Shown: piece by piece, positions 31,746-40,385 of the stretch
Layout of the letters: each line of letters begins with the position of its first letter
How positions within the stretch are numbered: position 1 is the first letter of the stretch
Notes under the pieces: generated by a model
The model's input: the letters and a program-made list of their open reading frames with translations, nothing else
Databases searched by the model: none
Told to the model about the DNA's origin: nothing
Program-made: the position numbers and the translations under genes
Assembly: GCA_964355545.1 (NCBI GenBank)
Contig: CAYHEK010000002.1
Coordinates: forward strand, 1 to 47,999
DNA: 47,999 nucleotides
Direction: 5' to 3'
Source of the DNA: JAPLGE01 sp964355545
GTDB lineage: Bacteria > Bipolaricaulota > Bipolaricaulia > UBA7950 > UBA9294

Positions 31746-33070
31746 AGAAAGTGCTCGTCCTGGGGGCCGGCCTCGTCTCTGGACCGCTCATTCACTATCT
31801 CCTCGATCAGGAAGGGTTCGAGGTAAAGGTGGCGACCCGCACCCGGGAGAAGGCAGAGAGGCTCGTTGGGGGAAGGGCGAACGGGATCGCCGAACAAGTG
31901 GACGTGAACGATGAAAAGGCCCTGGAGAGATTGATCGCGGAGGCCGATCTCGCCATCAGCCTCCTCCCCTTCGTCTACCACCCCCTCGTCGCCCGGCTGT
32001 GCGTGAAGCATCGAAAGAGCATGGTGACCACGTCTTACGTGAAGGACGAGATGAAGGCGCTCGACTCCGAGGCGCGGGCGGCGGGGGTGATCCTCCTAAA
32101 CGAGATCGGCGTCGACCCCGGGATCGACCACATGTCGGCGATGGAGGTCATCGACCGGATTCGGGGAAGGGGAGGCGAGCTCGTCGGATTCTCGTCCTAC
32201 TGCGGAGGCCTGCCGGCTCCCGAGGCGAACACGAACCCGTTCGGATACAAGTTCTCCTGGAGTCCGCGCGGGGTGGTCCTCGCCGGGAAGAACCCGGCGC
32301 GCTACCTGGAGGACGGGAGGGTGGTGAGCGTCCCAGGGGAGGAGCTGTTTGCGCGTCATTGGCCCGTCCAGATCGAGGGATTCGGGACCCTCGAGGGGTA
32401 TCCGAATCGCGACTCCATTCCCTACCGGGAGACGTACGGGGTCTCGCAGGTCAAGACCATCTTCCGCGGGACGCTCCGCTATCTCGGTTGGTGCGAGACG
32501 CTCCGAGCGATCGCCCGCCTCGGGTTCCTGGACGAAACGGAGCGAAACGACCTCGCTGGCCTTAGGTGGTGCGACCTTACGGCGCGGCTCATCAGGAGCT
32601 CGGGGAAGACCATCAAGGAGGACCTCGGTCGGTTCCTCGGCCTCCGGGTGGATTCCCCTGTGGTGTCGAACCTGGAGTGGCTGGAGCTCCTGTCGGCCGA
32701 GCCCCTTCCCCGCGGGGCCCGCTCGTACCTCGATAGTCTCGTAGAGCAGATGCTCGAGAAGATGCGCTACGCGCCGGGAGAGCGCGACATGCTCGTCATG
32801 CAGCACGAGTTCACCGTCAAGTACCGAGATCGGCGCGAGCGGATCGTCTCGACCCTGATCGACTACGGGATCCCCCACGGCGACTCCTCCATGTCCCGCC
32901 TGGTCGGCCTTCCGGCGGCGATCGCAACCAAGCTGATCCTGAACGGGGAGGTAGACCTTGTCGGCGTGCACGTCCCGGTCCTTCCGGAGCTCTACTCGCC
33001 GGTCCTCACGGAACTCCGCGAGTTGGGGGTCGCCTTTCACGAGAAGGAGGAGGTTCTTCCCCCGGGTTGA
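31742..33070 (+). CDS. Saccharopine dehydrogenase (glutamate-forming), eukaryote-type
   Basis: Oxidises saccharopine to glutamate and 2-aminoadipate-6-semialdehyde with NAD(P)+. The 442-residue protein resembles the C-terminal half of AASS. It shows the Rossmann start VLVLGAGLVSGPLIHYLL (4-21), AISLLPFVYHPLVARLC, the stretch from EIGVDPGIDHMSAMEVIDR into SSYCGGLPAPEANTNPFGY, KFSWSPRGVVLAG and LEGYPNRDSIPY. A GTG start overlaps the reductase stop, so the two activities, fused in eukaryotes, are translationally coupled here. A semialdehyde dehydrogenase for the next step is not in the window. The gap to the next gene (178 bases) is AT-rich and carries a promoter. Confidence 0.88.
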   Translation: MKKVLVLGAGLVSGPLIHYLLDQEGFEVKVATRTREKAERLVGGRANGIAEQVDVNDEKALERLIAEADLAISLLPFVYHPLVARLCVKHRKSMVTTSYVKDEMKALDSEARAAGVILLNEIGVDPGIDHMSAMEVIDRIRGRGGELVGFSSYCGGLPAPEANTNPFGYKFSWSPRGVVLAGKNPARYLEDGRVVSVPGEELFARHWPVQIEGFGTLEGYPNRDSIPYRETYGVSQVKTIFRGTLRYLGWCETLRAIARLGFLDETERNDLAGLRWCDLTARLIRSSGKTIKEDLGRFLGLRVDSPVVSNLEWLELLSAEPLPRGARSYLDSLVEQMLEKMRYAPGERDMLVMQHEFTVKYRDRRERIVSTLIDYGIPHGDSSMSRLVGLPAAIATKLILNGEVDLVGVHVPVLPELYSPVLTELRELGVAFHEKEEVLPPG

Positions 33071-33141
33071 TCTCGGGGTAGGCGCGTATCGAGAAGGGGA
33101 TCACACCCTGTTCTATAAAGAGCTGTTGCTGAATTCGGTGC

Positions 33142-33171
33142 TTGGCGATGAGCTCAGTTAAGTTGTATATT
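33142..33171 (+). promoter_or_regulatory. Possible promoter of the aminotransferase-Liv operon
   Basis: TTGGCG (33142-33147), 18-base spacer, TATATT (33166-33171) in the most AT-rich stretch of the window (about 33105-33180). The rest of the 33071-33248 gap shows no reading frame; GGAGG lies just before the next ATG. Confidence 0.45.
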
Positions 33172-33248
33172 GATTTATCCGGCTACGGAGTGGGCACGAG
33201 ACCAGAGGGGTGCGCGCCCGAGGCCCAACACGAGTCAGGAGGTACAGC

Positions 33249-34565
33249 ATGAGCGGTCGATCCATCTTGATCAAGACGGAGATCCCCGGCCCGAAATCGC
33301 GGGAGATCGCGAGTCGCAAGGAACGCTACGTCCCGAAGGCGTTCGACACGCTAGCACCGTTCTACATCGCAGAGGGAAAGGGCGCGCTGGTGAAGGACGT
33401 CGATGGAAACCAGTTCATCGACTTCACGGGCGGTTGGGGATGCCTGATCGTCGGCCACACGCAGGATCGCGTGGTCCGTGCGATCTGCGACCAAGCGGCG
33501 AAGTTCACCCACACGGACTTCACGGCGATCCCCTACGACCCCTTTGTGACACTCGCCGAGCGGCTCGCCAAGCGGGCCCCTGGCCCTTCCCCCAAGCAAG
33601 TCGCGTTCTTCAACTCCGGGGCCGAGGCGATCGAGAACGCGGTCAAGGTCTCTCGGAAGTACACCAAGCGTCGCGCGGTCATCGTCTTTGAGGGCGCGTT
33701 CCACGGCCGGACCCTCCTCACGATGACGATGACCCACAAGGCGACCCCGTACAAGGCGGGGTTTGGCCCGTTCGCGCCCGACGTCTACCGGCTCCCGTTC
33801 CCAAACCCGTACCGGAACAACCTCCGATTCGAGGACTGGGAGCGGCTCTTTTTCTCCCTTCTCGATCCCGAGGAGGCGGCGTGCGTCGTCGTCGAGCCTC
33901 TTCAAGGGGAGGGCGGGTTCATCGTCCCTGCGGATGGGTTCCTCGAGTACCTTCGGGAGTTCACGGCCAAGCATGGGATCCTGTTCGTCGTCGACGAGAT
34001 TCAGTGCGGGTACGGGCGGACGGGGAAGTTCTTTGCCATCGAGCACTACGGGGTGGAGCCGGACTTGATCGCGGTTGCGAAGTCGATCGCGATAGGCCTC
34101 CCGCTGTCGGCGGTGATCGGGAAGAAGACGATCTACGATGCGATCCCAGACAGCGCGATCGGAGGGACGTACGTCGGGAACCCCGTGGCCTGCCGTGCCG
34201 CAATCGAGGTCCTGAATGTCATCGACGAGGAGAAGCTCCTCGATCGCGCCGTCGCGATCGGGAAGATCACCCGCAGGCGCTTCGAAGAGATGAAGAAGAA
34301 GTACTCCCTGATCGGGGACATCCGCGGCCTGGGGGCGATGCTCGGGATCGAGCTCGTGGCGGATCCGGTCACGAAGACTCCGGCCAAGCACGAGTGCCAC
34401 GAGGTGGTGGTGGAGTGCCTGAAGAATGGCCTCGTCATGCCGAGCGCGGGACTGTACGGGAATGTCCTGCGGATGCTTGTCGCCCTCGCGATCACCGACG
34501 ATCAACTGAACGAGGGGCTGGACGTGCTGGACCGGGCGATCGGGAAGGTCGCCAAGAAGGGGTAG
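33249..34565 (+). CDS. Class III aminotransferase, 4-aminobutyrate aminotransferase-like
   Basis: PLP enzyme transferring an omega-amino group (GABA, 5-aminovalerate, lysine or beta-alanine type) to 2-oxoglutarate or a similar acceptor. The 438-residue protein shows GKGALVKDVDGNQFIDFTGG (43-62), NSGAEAIENAVKVSRKYT, FEGAFHGRTLLTMTMT, FVVDEIQCGYGRTGKFFA (about 247-264) and the PLP lysine Lys278 in AVAKSIAIGLPLSAV. The pattern is closest to GabT. AGGAGG sits before the ATG. It is the first gene of the aminotransferase-amidase-Liv importer cluster; next to lysine-degrading genes, an omega-amino acid from lysine is a plausible substrate (inference). Confidence 0.85.
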   Translation: MSGRSILIKTEIPGPKSREIASRKERYVPKAFDTLAPFYIAEGKGALVKDVDGNQFIDFTGGWGCLIVGHTQDRVVRAICDQAAKFTHTDFTAIPYDPFVTLAERLAKRAPGPSPKQVAFFNSGAEAIENAVKVSRKYTKRRAVIVFEGAFHGRTLLTMTMTHKATPYKAGFGPFAPDVYRLPFPNPYRNNLRFEDWERLFFSLLDPEEAACVVVEPLQGEGGFIVPADGFLEYLREFTAKHGILFVVDEIQCGYGRTGKFFAIEHYGVEPDLIAVAKSIAIGLPLSAVIGKKTIYDAIPDSAIGGTYVGNPVACRAAIEVLNVIDEEKLLDRAVAIGKITRRRFEEMKKKYSLIGDIRGLGAMLGIELVADPVTKTPAKHECHEVVVECLKNGLVMPSAGLYGNVLRMLVALAITDDQLNEGLDVLDRAIGKVAKKG

Positions 34566-34596
34566 GACGATCGACACGCGAAGAGGGAGACACGCG

Positions 34597-35499
34597 ATGC
34601 TACGGATCAAGAAAGAGAGGCGGACCTACTTCTACGACCCGCGCAACGAGCCGGCCGCATTCGCCTCCGTGGGGGACGTCGTCACCTTCGAGACGGTCGA
34701 CTGCTTCGACGACCAACTGAAGACGCCGCAGGACCTCGCGCACGCGCTCGACATGTCGCACACGAACCCCAACACCGGCCCGCTCTTCGTGAACGAGGCC
34801 GTGCCGGGGGACATCCTCTCGGTGAGGATCCTCGACATCGAACCGGAGGACCATGCCGTGGCGACCCTGATCCCCCGCGAGGGGGTCCTGCAGGACCGGG
34901 CCCCCGGCCCGGTGACGCGGATCTTTCGCATTAAGGATCGCATGACGATCTTCAACGACGACATCGTGATTCGGCCGCGGCTCATGGTCGGCACGATCGG
35001 GACGACCCCCCTCGCGCGATCTCCCACCGGCCTTCCCGGCGACCACGGGGGGAATATCGACGTCCCCACCGTGGGGATCGGGGCCTCCCTCTATCTTCCC
35101 GTGTTCGTCCCCGGAGCGCTTTTGCAGATGGGCGACGTGCACTCCGCGATGGGGGACGGCGAGATCTGCATCGGCATGGAGTGCGGGGCCGAGGTGACGG
35201 TCGAGATTCAAGGGCTCCTTAAGGACCGGTTCCTCGCGGGTCCGCTCGTGGAGACCGCGGAACGCTGGGGGATTATCGCCGACGCGCGTACCTTCGAGGA
35301 CGCAGTGCGGCTTGCCGTGCGGCGGACCGCCGGCTTCCTCACCCAGAAGCTCTCCCTCACGCTCGAAGACGCCGCGCTCCTGATCAGCACGGCGTGCGAC
35401 GTGAAGCTGGCCGAGTGGGCCGACGCGAACTACAACCTGGTCGTCTACGTCGAGGTCCCCAAGTACCTGGATAAGCGGGGACGACTCGAGTCGTTCTAA
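34597..35499 (+). CDS. Acetamidase/formamidase family protein
   Basis: FmdA/AmdA family, hydrolysing short amides such as formamide or acetamide to ammonia and the acid. The 300-residue protein shows DVVTFETVDCFDDQ near residue 28, NTGPLFVNEAVPGDILSVRI (about 58-77), the GDHGGNIDVPTVGIGASLYLPVF region with metal-binding-type His/Asp, and VHSAMGDGEICIGMECGAEVT. Length matches the family. It lies 31 bases after the aminotransferase gene and upstream of the Liv importer. The context suggests it hydrolyses an amide of the imported or transaminated compound; the substrate is unknown. Confidence 0.85.
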   Translation: MLRIKKERRTYFYDPRNEPAAFASVGDVVTFETVDCFDDQLKTPQDLAHALDMSHTNPNTGPLFVNEAVPGDILSVRILDIEPEDHAVATLIPREGVLQDRAPGPVTRIFRIKDRMTIFNDDIVIRPRLMVGTIGTTPLARSPTGLPGDHGGNIDVPTVGIGASLYLPVFVPGALLQMGDVHSAMGDGEICIGMECGAEVTVEIQGLLKDRFLAGPLVETAERWGIIADARTFEDAVRLAVRRTAGFLTQKLSLTLEDAALLISTACDVKLAEWADANYNLVVYVEVPKYLDKRGRLESF

Positions 35500-35604
35500 A
35501 GAGAAAGGAGGTGAGGGAAGGCATACAAGAGGAGGGCACGGGCCTTAGGTCACTTGTGCGGTCTGGCTTCTTCACGAGCGTTTCATCGAAGGAGGGTGAC
35601 GGTT

Positions 35605-36813
35605 GTGAACAGGTGGATGGTTGCGTTCTTGTGCGGGATTGCCCTTTTGGGAACCCTTGTGTTCCCCGCGATCGCTCAGGAGAAGACCCCGATCAAGCTT
35701 GGGGTCATCTTGGAGCTGACCGGATTCGGGGCGGAGATGGGGATCGAAGGCAAGCAGTGCGCGGAGGTCGCCGCGGCACTCAAGAACGATAGCGGCGGGG
35801 TTGCGGGGCACCCGATCGAACTCCGGATCATCGATGGTCAGAGCGACACGGTCGCGTTTCAGAGCGCGGCGGTGAGGCTCTCCGGAGAGGAGATCCTCGC
35901 TGCCCTCGGCGCGAACGATATCTCCTTCTCCCAGGCGGCCGGAGCGGAGTTCCAGAAGGCGGGGATCGTCTGGATCGACTGCGGCGGGACGACGCCGACC
36001 ATCCCCGAGATCGGCGACTACAATTTCATGATCCCCGTGCCGGATAACGATCAGGGGAGGGGCGTCGCGGCGTTTGTCTTCAAGAAGCTCGGCTACAACA
36101 CGGTCGCTATCTTCAAGGACATCGGAAGCGCCTACGGGACGGAGCTCACGAACTACTTCATCCAGTACTTCAAGGAGTTCACCGGGAAGGAGAACCCTGT
36201 CCCGCTTGTCCTGACCTACCAGGCGGGCGACGTCGACTACACGTCTCAGCTCACGAAACTCAGGGCCGATGCAGGGAAACTCGGGATCCAGGCGGTCATC
36301 CTTCCGACCTGGCCGCGCGACGCGCCGACGATCGCCCTCCAGGCGCGGGCGATGGGGATCAACCTTCCTCTGATCGGGACAGACGGGGTGGACACCACGG
36401 CCCTCACCGAGGTCGGGGGCACAGCGGTGGAGGGGATGGTCTACTCCACGCACTTCCACTATGAGAACGTCGCTACGGCTCAGGTGACCGAGTTCGTGGA
36501 CCGCTTCTTCCGCGTCTACGGCTTCCCGCCGGGCGCGTTCGGGACGATGGCGTTCGACGCGCTCTCGGTCATCATGGAGGCCCTGGAGAAGAACATCACG
36601 GAGATGGGAGACGCCGCGTGGAGCGCCCTCTCGCTCGCAGAGAAGCGGACCCTCCTCCGCGACACGCTTGCGACCGGGACCTTCACCTCTGCCACCCAGA
36701 CGATCCAGTTCAACTCGCTGCGTCAGCCGCAGCGCGGCTTGACGTGGGTGATCGTTCGGGACGGGGAGCGGCACTTCTACTACTTCCAGCCCTACGCGGA
36801 GTACGCAAAGTAG
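35605..36813 (+). CDS. livK: Branched-chain-type ABC substrate-binding protein
   Basis: Periplasmic receptor of a HAAT-family importer (leucine, amides, urea and similar ligands). The 402-residue protein has a signal peptide (NRWMVAFLCGIALLGTLVFP, cleaved after AIA) and a periplasmic-binding type I fold: PIKLGVILELTGFGAEMGIE, IIDGQSDTVAFQSAAVRLS, GVAAFVFKKLGYNTVAIFKD and LPLIGTDGVDTTAL. I chose the GTG at 35605, 9 bases after AAGGAGG; a GTG at 35596 is too close to it. The ligand cannot be read from the sequence; the neighbours suggest an amino acid or amide. A strong hairpin follows, expected to raise its mRNA level over livG-livM. Confidence 0.9.
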   Translation: MNRWMVAFLCGIALLGTLVFPAIAQEKTPIKLGVILELTGFGAEMGIEGKQCAEVAAALKNDSGGVAGHPIELRIIDGQSDTVAFQSAAVRLSGEEILAALGANDISFSQAAGAEFQKAGIVWIDCGGTTPTIPEIGDYNFMIPVPDNDQGRGVAAFVFKKLGYNTVAIFKDIGSAYGTELTNYFIQYFKEFTGKENPVPLVLTYQAGDVDYTSQLTKLRADAGKLGIQAVILPTWPRDAPTIALQARAMGINLPLIGTDGVDTTALTEVGGTAVEGMVYSTHFHYENVATAQVTEFVDRFFRVYGFPPGAFGTMAFDALSVIMEALEKNITEMGDAAWSALSLAEKRTLLRDTLATGTFTSATQTIQFNSLRQPQRGLTWVIVRDGERHFYYFQPYAEYAK

Positions 36814-36829
36814 GGAGATTCGCTAGCCC

Positions 36830-36860
36830 GGGGAAGCCCCTCACGGGGCTTCCCCTCTTT
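36830..36860 (+). terminator. Intercistronic hairpin between livK and livG
   Basis: A perfect 11-bp GC-rich stem (36830-36840 with 36845-36855) around a 4-base loop, then TCTTTGTG. The tail is only moderately T-rich, so it is probably a partial terminator or mRNA-stabilising hairpin after the receptor gene. Confidence 0.7.
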
Positions 36861-36891
36861 GTGGTCCTCGTGACGTGAGCAAGGAGAGGCT

Positions 36892-37677
36892 ATGGGCGGA
36901 CCTGACGTGCTCTTGGAGGTCTCTGGCCTGGGAAAGACGTTCGGCGGACTCGTCGCCGTCTCCAACTTCGAGGCCCAGGTCCCGCGGGCCCAGATCATAG
37001 GCCTGATCGGGCCGAACGGCGCCGGCAAAACCACGGTCTTCAACCTGATCAGCGGGGTCCTGAAACCGACCTCCGGGAGGGTCCGATTTGGAGGGCGGGA
37101 CATCACGGGCCATCCGCCGGACCGGATCTGTCGCTGCGGAGTCGCGCGCACGTATCAAAAGATTCGCCTCTTCCACAACCTAAGCGTCCTGGACAACGTC
37201 CGTTATTCGCTCGTCAAGACGGCGCGCTACAACCTCATGGACACGCTGATCGGATCGCCTCGGTATCGAAGGGAGGAGCGGCGGATGGGGGAGCATGCGG
37301 AGCGGATGCTCGACACGCTGGGGATCCTTTCTCTGCGGGACGCGATCGCCTCGGACCTCGCCTACGGCCAGCAGCGCCGGGTGAGCATCGCGCGGGCGCT
37401 CGCCCTAGAGCCGACCCTCCTCCTCCTCGACGAGCCGACCGCCGGCCTGAACACGCAGGAGGCGGGCGAAATCGCCCGTCTCATCTCCCGTCTGCGCGAC
37501 GAACTCCACCTGACGATCATCCTCGTCGAGCACAACATGCGGGTCATCATGGCGATCTGCGAGGACATCATCGTGCTCGATAAGGGTGAGACGATCTGCC
37601 GCGGGACGCCGGAGAAGGTGCAGCAGGATCCGAGGGTGATCGAGGCCTACCTGGGGGTGGCGACCGATGCCAACTGA
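36892..37677 (+). CDS. livG: Branched-chain-type ABC transporter ATPase LivG
   Basis: One of two cytoplasmic ATPases powering the Liv importer. The 261-residue protein has Walker A GPNGAGKT (40-47), the Q-loop in RTYQKIRLFHNLSVLDNV, an ABC signature in LAYGQQRRVSIARAL (usually YGxQR in LivG) and Walker B LLLLDEPTAGLN. The insertion between Walker A and signature (residues about 105-140, RYNLMDTLIGSPRYRREERR) is typical of LivG. The last bases overlap livF by 11. Starts with ATG after AAGGAGAGG. Confidence 0.93.
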   Translation: MGGPDVLLEVSGLGKTFGGLVAVSNFEAQVPRAQIIGLIGPNGAGKTTVFNLISGVLKPTSGRVRFGGRDITGHPPDRICRCGVARTYQKIRLFHNLSVLDNVRYSLVKTARYNLMDTLIGSPRYRREERRMGEHAERMLDTLGILSLRDAIASDLAYGQQRRVSIARALALEPTLLLLDEPTAGLNTQEAGEIARLISRLRDELHLTIILVEHNMRVIMAICEDIIVLDKGETICRGTPEKVQQDPRVIEAYLGVATDAN

Positions 37678-38392
37678 CACGATGGCCCTCCGCCTGCAGG
37701 ACGTGCACGCCGGCTACGGGAAGATGGAAGTCCTCCTCGGGATCGATCTTCTCGTTGGTGACGGCGAGATCGTCGCCCTGGTTGGATCGAACGGAGCGGG
37801 GAAGACGACGACTCTCCGCACGATCGTCGGGCAAGTGAAGGCGCGGGCGGGAACGGTCGAGTTCCTGGGCGAGGACATCTCTCGCGAACCGCCGTACGCC
37901 CTGACGCGTAAGGGAATCGCCATGAGCCCGGAAGGCCGTGCAGTTCTAGGAAACCTCTCTGTCTTCGAGAACCTGCGGCTCGGCGCGTACACGGTCAAGG
38001 ACTCGGTGCGGTTCAAGAAGGAGCTTGAGCGCGTGTACGCGCTTTTCCCTCGGCTCAAGGAGCGCGAGCGGCAGAGCGGCGGGTCCTTGAGCGGCGGGGA
38101 GCAGCAGATGCTCGCCGTCGGACGGGCGCTGATGAGCTCGCCCCGGCTTCTTCTCCTGGACGAGCCGTCATTGGGAATCGCGCCGAACTTGGCGCGGACC
38201 ATCTTCGCCACCTTCCAAGAGATCCGCGAGGAGGGGAGTTCGATCTTGATCGTGGAGCAGAATGTCTCCCTCTCCCTGCGGGCCTCGGACCGGGCGTACG
38301 TCATGGAGCGGGGGCAGATCCCCCTCGAGGGGGAGTCCAAGGCGCTGCTTGAGAATCCGCACGTCAAGGCCGCCTACCTGGGGGTCGCCTAA
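37667..38392 (+). CDS. livF: Branched-chain-type ABC transporter ATPase LivF
   Basis: Second ATPase of the importer. In 241 residues I see Walker A GSNGAGKT (40-47), Q-loop and YAL region SREPPYALTRKGIAMSPEGR, signature SLSGGEQQMLAVGRALM, and Walker B LLLLDEPSLGIAPNL with the conserved switch EQNV. Length and GIAMSPEGR are LivF hallmarks. The ATG at 37667 overlaps livG; an in-frame ATG at 37682 is an alternative. Confidence 0.93.
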   Translation: MPTDTMALRLQDVHAGYGKMEVLLGIDLLVGDGEIVALVGSNGAGKTTTLRTIVGQVKARAGTVEFLGEDISREPPYALTRKGIAMSPEGRAVLGNLSVFENLRLGAYTVKDSVRFKKELERVYALFPRLKERERQSGGSLSGGEQQMLAVGRALMSSPRLLLLDEPSLGIAPNLARTIFATFQEIREEGSSILIVEQNVSLSLRASDRAYVMERGQIPLEGESKALLENPHVKAAYLGVA

Positions 38393-38403
38393 GGGGAGAT
38401 CGC

Positions 38404-39297
38404 ATGTCCTTTCAATACGTTGTGCAGCAGATCCTGAACGCGCTTGCCTGGGGAAGCATGCTCGGCCTCATGGCCGTCGGATACACCCTCCTCTACGGCG
38501 TACTCGGGCTCGTGAACTTCGCTCAGGGCGAGATCTTCATGGTGGGAGCCTTCTCGGCGTATCTCGCGATGGCCTTGGGGAACGCCCCGTTCTGGGTCGG
38601 TCTCCTCGCGGCCGTGGGGGGGGCCGTGATCGCGGGCGTCATCCTCGAGCGGGTGGCGTTCCGCCCCGTACGCAAGGCGGGAGGGATTACGCTGTTCATC
38701 ACGTCCCTCGCCGTCTCGATCGCCATCAAGAACCTCTACATCATGGGTCTCACGAACAAGATTCGCCCGTTCAAGACGCCGGCCTTCCTCCGCACCGTGC
38801 ACGACTGGCACGGGCTCCTGATCTACAACAACACGATGGCGATCGTGGCAGTGACCTTAGTCATCACGGTCGCTCTTCTTCTCTTCATCAAGCGAACGAA
38901 GACCGGAATCGCCATGCGTGCCGTTGCCTACGACCGCGAGACCGCGGAGCTGATGGGGGTGAACACGAACCGGGTCATCGTCATCGCGTTCATCATCGCC
39001 TCGGCCCTGGCCGCGATCGCCGGGGTGTTCTGGGGGGTGAAGTTCGGTTCCGTCCAGCCTACGATGGGCTACATCCCGGTGATTAGCGCGTTCATCGCCG
39101 CGGTCCTCGGCGGGGTGGGGAACATCGCCGGCGCCATGGTCGGCGGGTTCATCATCGGGATTGGAGAGATCCTGTTTGTTGGGTTCCTGCCTTCGGAGCT
39201 GATCGGACTGCGGCCGGTCTTTGTCTGGGCGGTGCTGTTCGTTCTTCTCCTGTTCAAGCCGTCGGGTCTCTTTCCGGCGAACATCAAGCCCTCGTAG
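38404..39297 (+). CDS. livH: Branched-chain-type ABC transporter permease LivH
   Basis: Inner-membrane permease, 297 residues with about eight transmembrane segments (GSMLGLMAVGYTLLYGVLGL, GLLAAVGGAVIAGVILERVA, MAIVAVTLVITVALLLFI, AVLGGVGNIAGAMVGGFIIG). The cytoplasmic coupling segment TGIAMRAVAYDRETAELMGV (about 172-191) is the LivH/LivM EAA-like motif. It lies 11 bases after livF and 14 before livM. Confidence 0.92.
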   Translation: MSFQYVVQQILNALAWGSMLGLMAVGYTLLYGVLGLVNFAQGEIFMVGAFSAYLAMALGNAPFWVGLLAAVGGAVIAGVILERVAFRPVRKAGGITLFITSLAVSIAIKNLYIMGLTNKIRPFKTPAFLRTVHDWHGLLIYNNTMAIVAVTLVITVALLLFIKRTKTGIAMRAVAYDRETAELMGVNTNRVIVIAFIIASALAAIAGVFWGVKFGSVQPTMGYIPVISAFIAAVLGGVGNIAGAMVGGFIIGIGEILFVGFLPSELIGLRPVFVWAVLFVLLLFKPSGLFPANIKPS

Positions 39298-39311
39298 AGG
39301 AGGAAGAGAAC

Positions 39312-40367
39312 GTGAAAACGCTGCGTCGGATCCTCAGTCCCATCGCCGGACTCGGGCTTCTCGTCCTCCTCCTCTTCGGCGTGGATCGCCTCTTTCCGCC
39401 CTACTACCACCACCTCTTCGTCCTGTTCGGGATCAACATCATCCTCACTGTGTCCCTCAACATCACGAACGGCTTCACCGGGCTCTTCTCCCTTGGGCAC
39501 GGGGGGCTGATGCTCGCTGCGGGGTACGCCTCTGCCTACCTCACCATGCCGGTCTGGTGGAAGGCGGCGCACCTCTCCCTTCCAAGCTGGCTCACCAACG
39601 CCCACTGGCCGTTCTTCCTGGCCCTGATCGTGGGGGGGCTCGTCGCGACCCTCTTTGGCTTCGTCCTCACGGCGCCGTCCTTCCGCCTGAAGGGCCACTA
39701 CTTCATGCTGATGACGCTGGGATTTAACATCATCATGGTCTCCGTCGGCGAGAACCTGATCGCGTTCACAAACGGCGCAAAGGGGATGTGCCCGATCCCG
39801 ACGTATACGAACCTGTGGTGGGTGTTCGGGATCGTCGCGTTTCTCGTGTACTTTGTGCTGCGTCTCAAGCGTTCGAAGCTCGGCCGGGCGATGATCGCGG
39901 TGGGAAAGGACCAGACCCTCGCCGAGACGATGGGAATCAGCGCCTCGCGGGCGAAGATGGCGGCGTTCGCCATCTCAAGCTTCTTCACGGGCGTCGGCGG
40001 GGTGCTCCTCGTGCACGTCATCGGGAACCTCTTCCCGACCCACTTCGGCCTAGACATCGTTTTTGACGTGGTCATGATGTTGATCATCGGCGGGATGGGG
40101 AGCGTTACCGGATCGATCCTCGGCGCGGCGATCGTGACGGGATTCGTCGAGCTCCTCTCCCCGATTCAGGAGGGGTTCACTCTCTTCGGGTTTGCGTTCC
40201 CGCGCATGTTCGGCCTCGTCCAGCTTCTGTTCGCGGTCGCCCTCATCCTGATCCTCGTCTTCCGGCCCTACGGGATCATGGGCGAGCGAGAGCTCTCCCT
40301 CCGGTCACTGGGGAACGCGGCTCGGTTCGTCGGCCGGCTGATCCGGCCTCGCCGTTCTGCCGCGTAG
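39312..40367 (+). CDS. livM: Branched-chain-type ABC transporter permease LivM
   Basis: Partner permease, 351 residues, with hydrophobic segments LGLLVLLLFGVDRLF, NIILTVSLNITNGFTGLFSL (start of the LivM core), SFRLKGHYFMLMTLGFNIIM and IVTGFVELLSPI. The coupling motif is KLGRAMIAVGKDQTLAETMG. The end is basic (LIRPRRSAA). The family's usual order K-G-F-H-M is kept except that the ATPases come before the permeases. The next aminotransferase begins 18 bases later in the same transcript. Confidence 0.92.
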   Translation: MKTLRRILSPIAGLGLLVLLLFGVDRLFPPYYHHLFVLFGINIILTVSLNITNGFTGLFSLGHGGLMLAAGYASAYLTMPVWWKAAHLSLPSWLTNAHWPFFLALIVGGLVATLFGFVLTAPSFRLKGHYFMLMTLGFNIIMVSVGENLIAFTNGAKGMCPIPTYTNLWWVFGIVAFLVYFVLRLKRSKLGRAMIAVGKDQTLAETMGISASRAKMAAFAISSFFTGVGGVLLVHVIGNLFPTHFGLDIVFDVVMMLIIGGMGSVTGSILGAAIVTGFVELLSPIQEGFTLFGFAFPRMFGLVQLLFAVALILILVFRPYGIMGERELSLRSLGNAARFVGRLIRPRRSAA

Positions 40368-40385
40368 GGGCCGGAGGGGGACTTC

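Noticed and set aside
33071..33248. AT-rich gap considered as a horizontal-transfer junction or small RNA gene
   Set aside because: No repeat, integrase remnant, tRNA or convincing fold seen; a promoter explains the AT richness.
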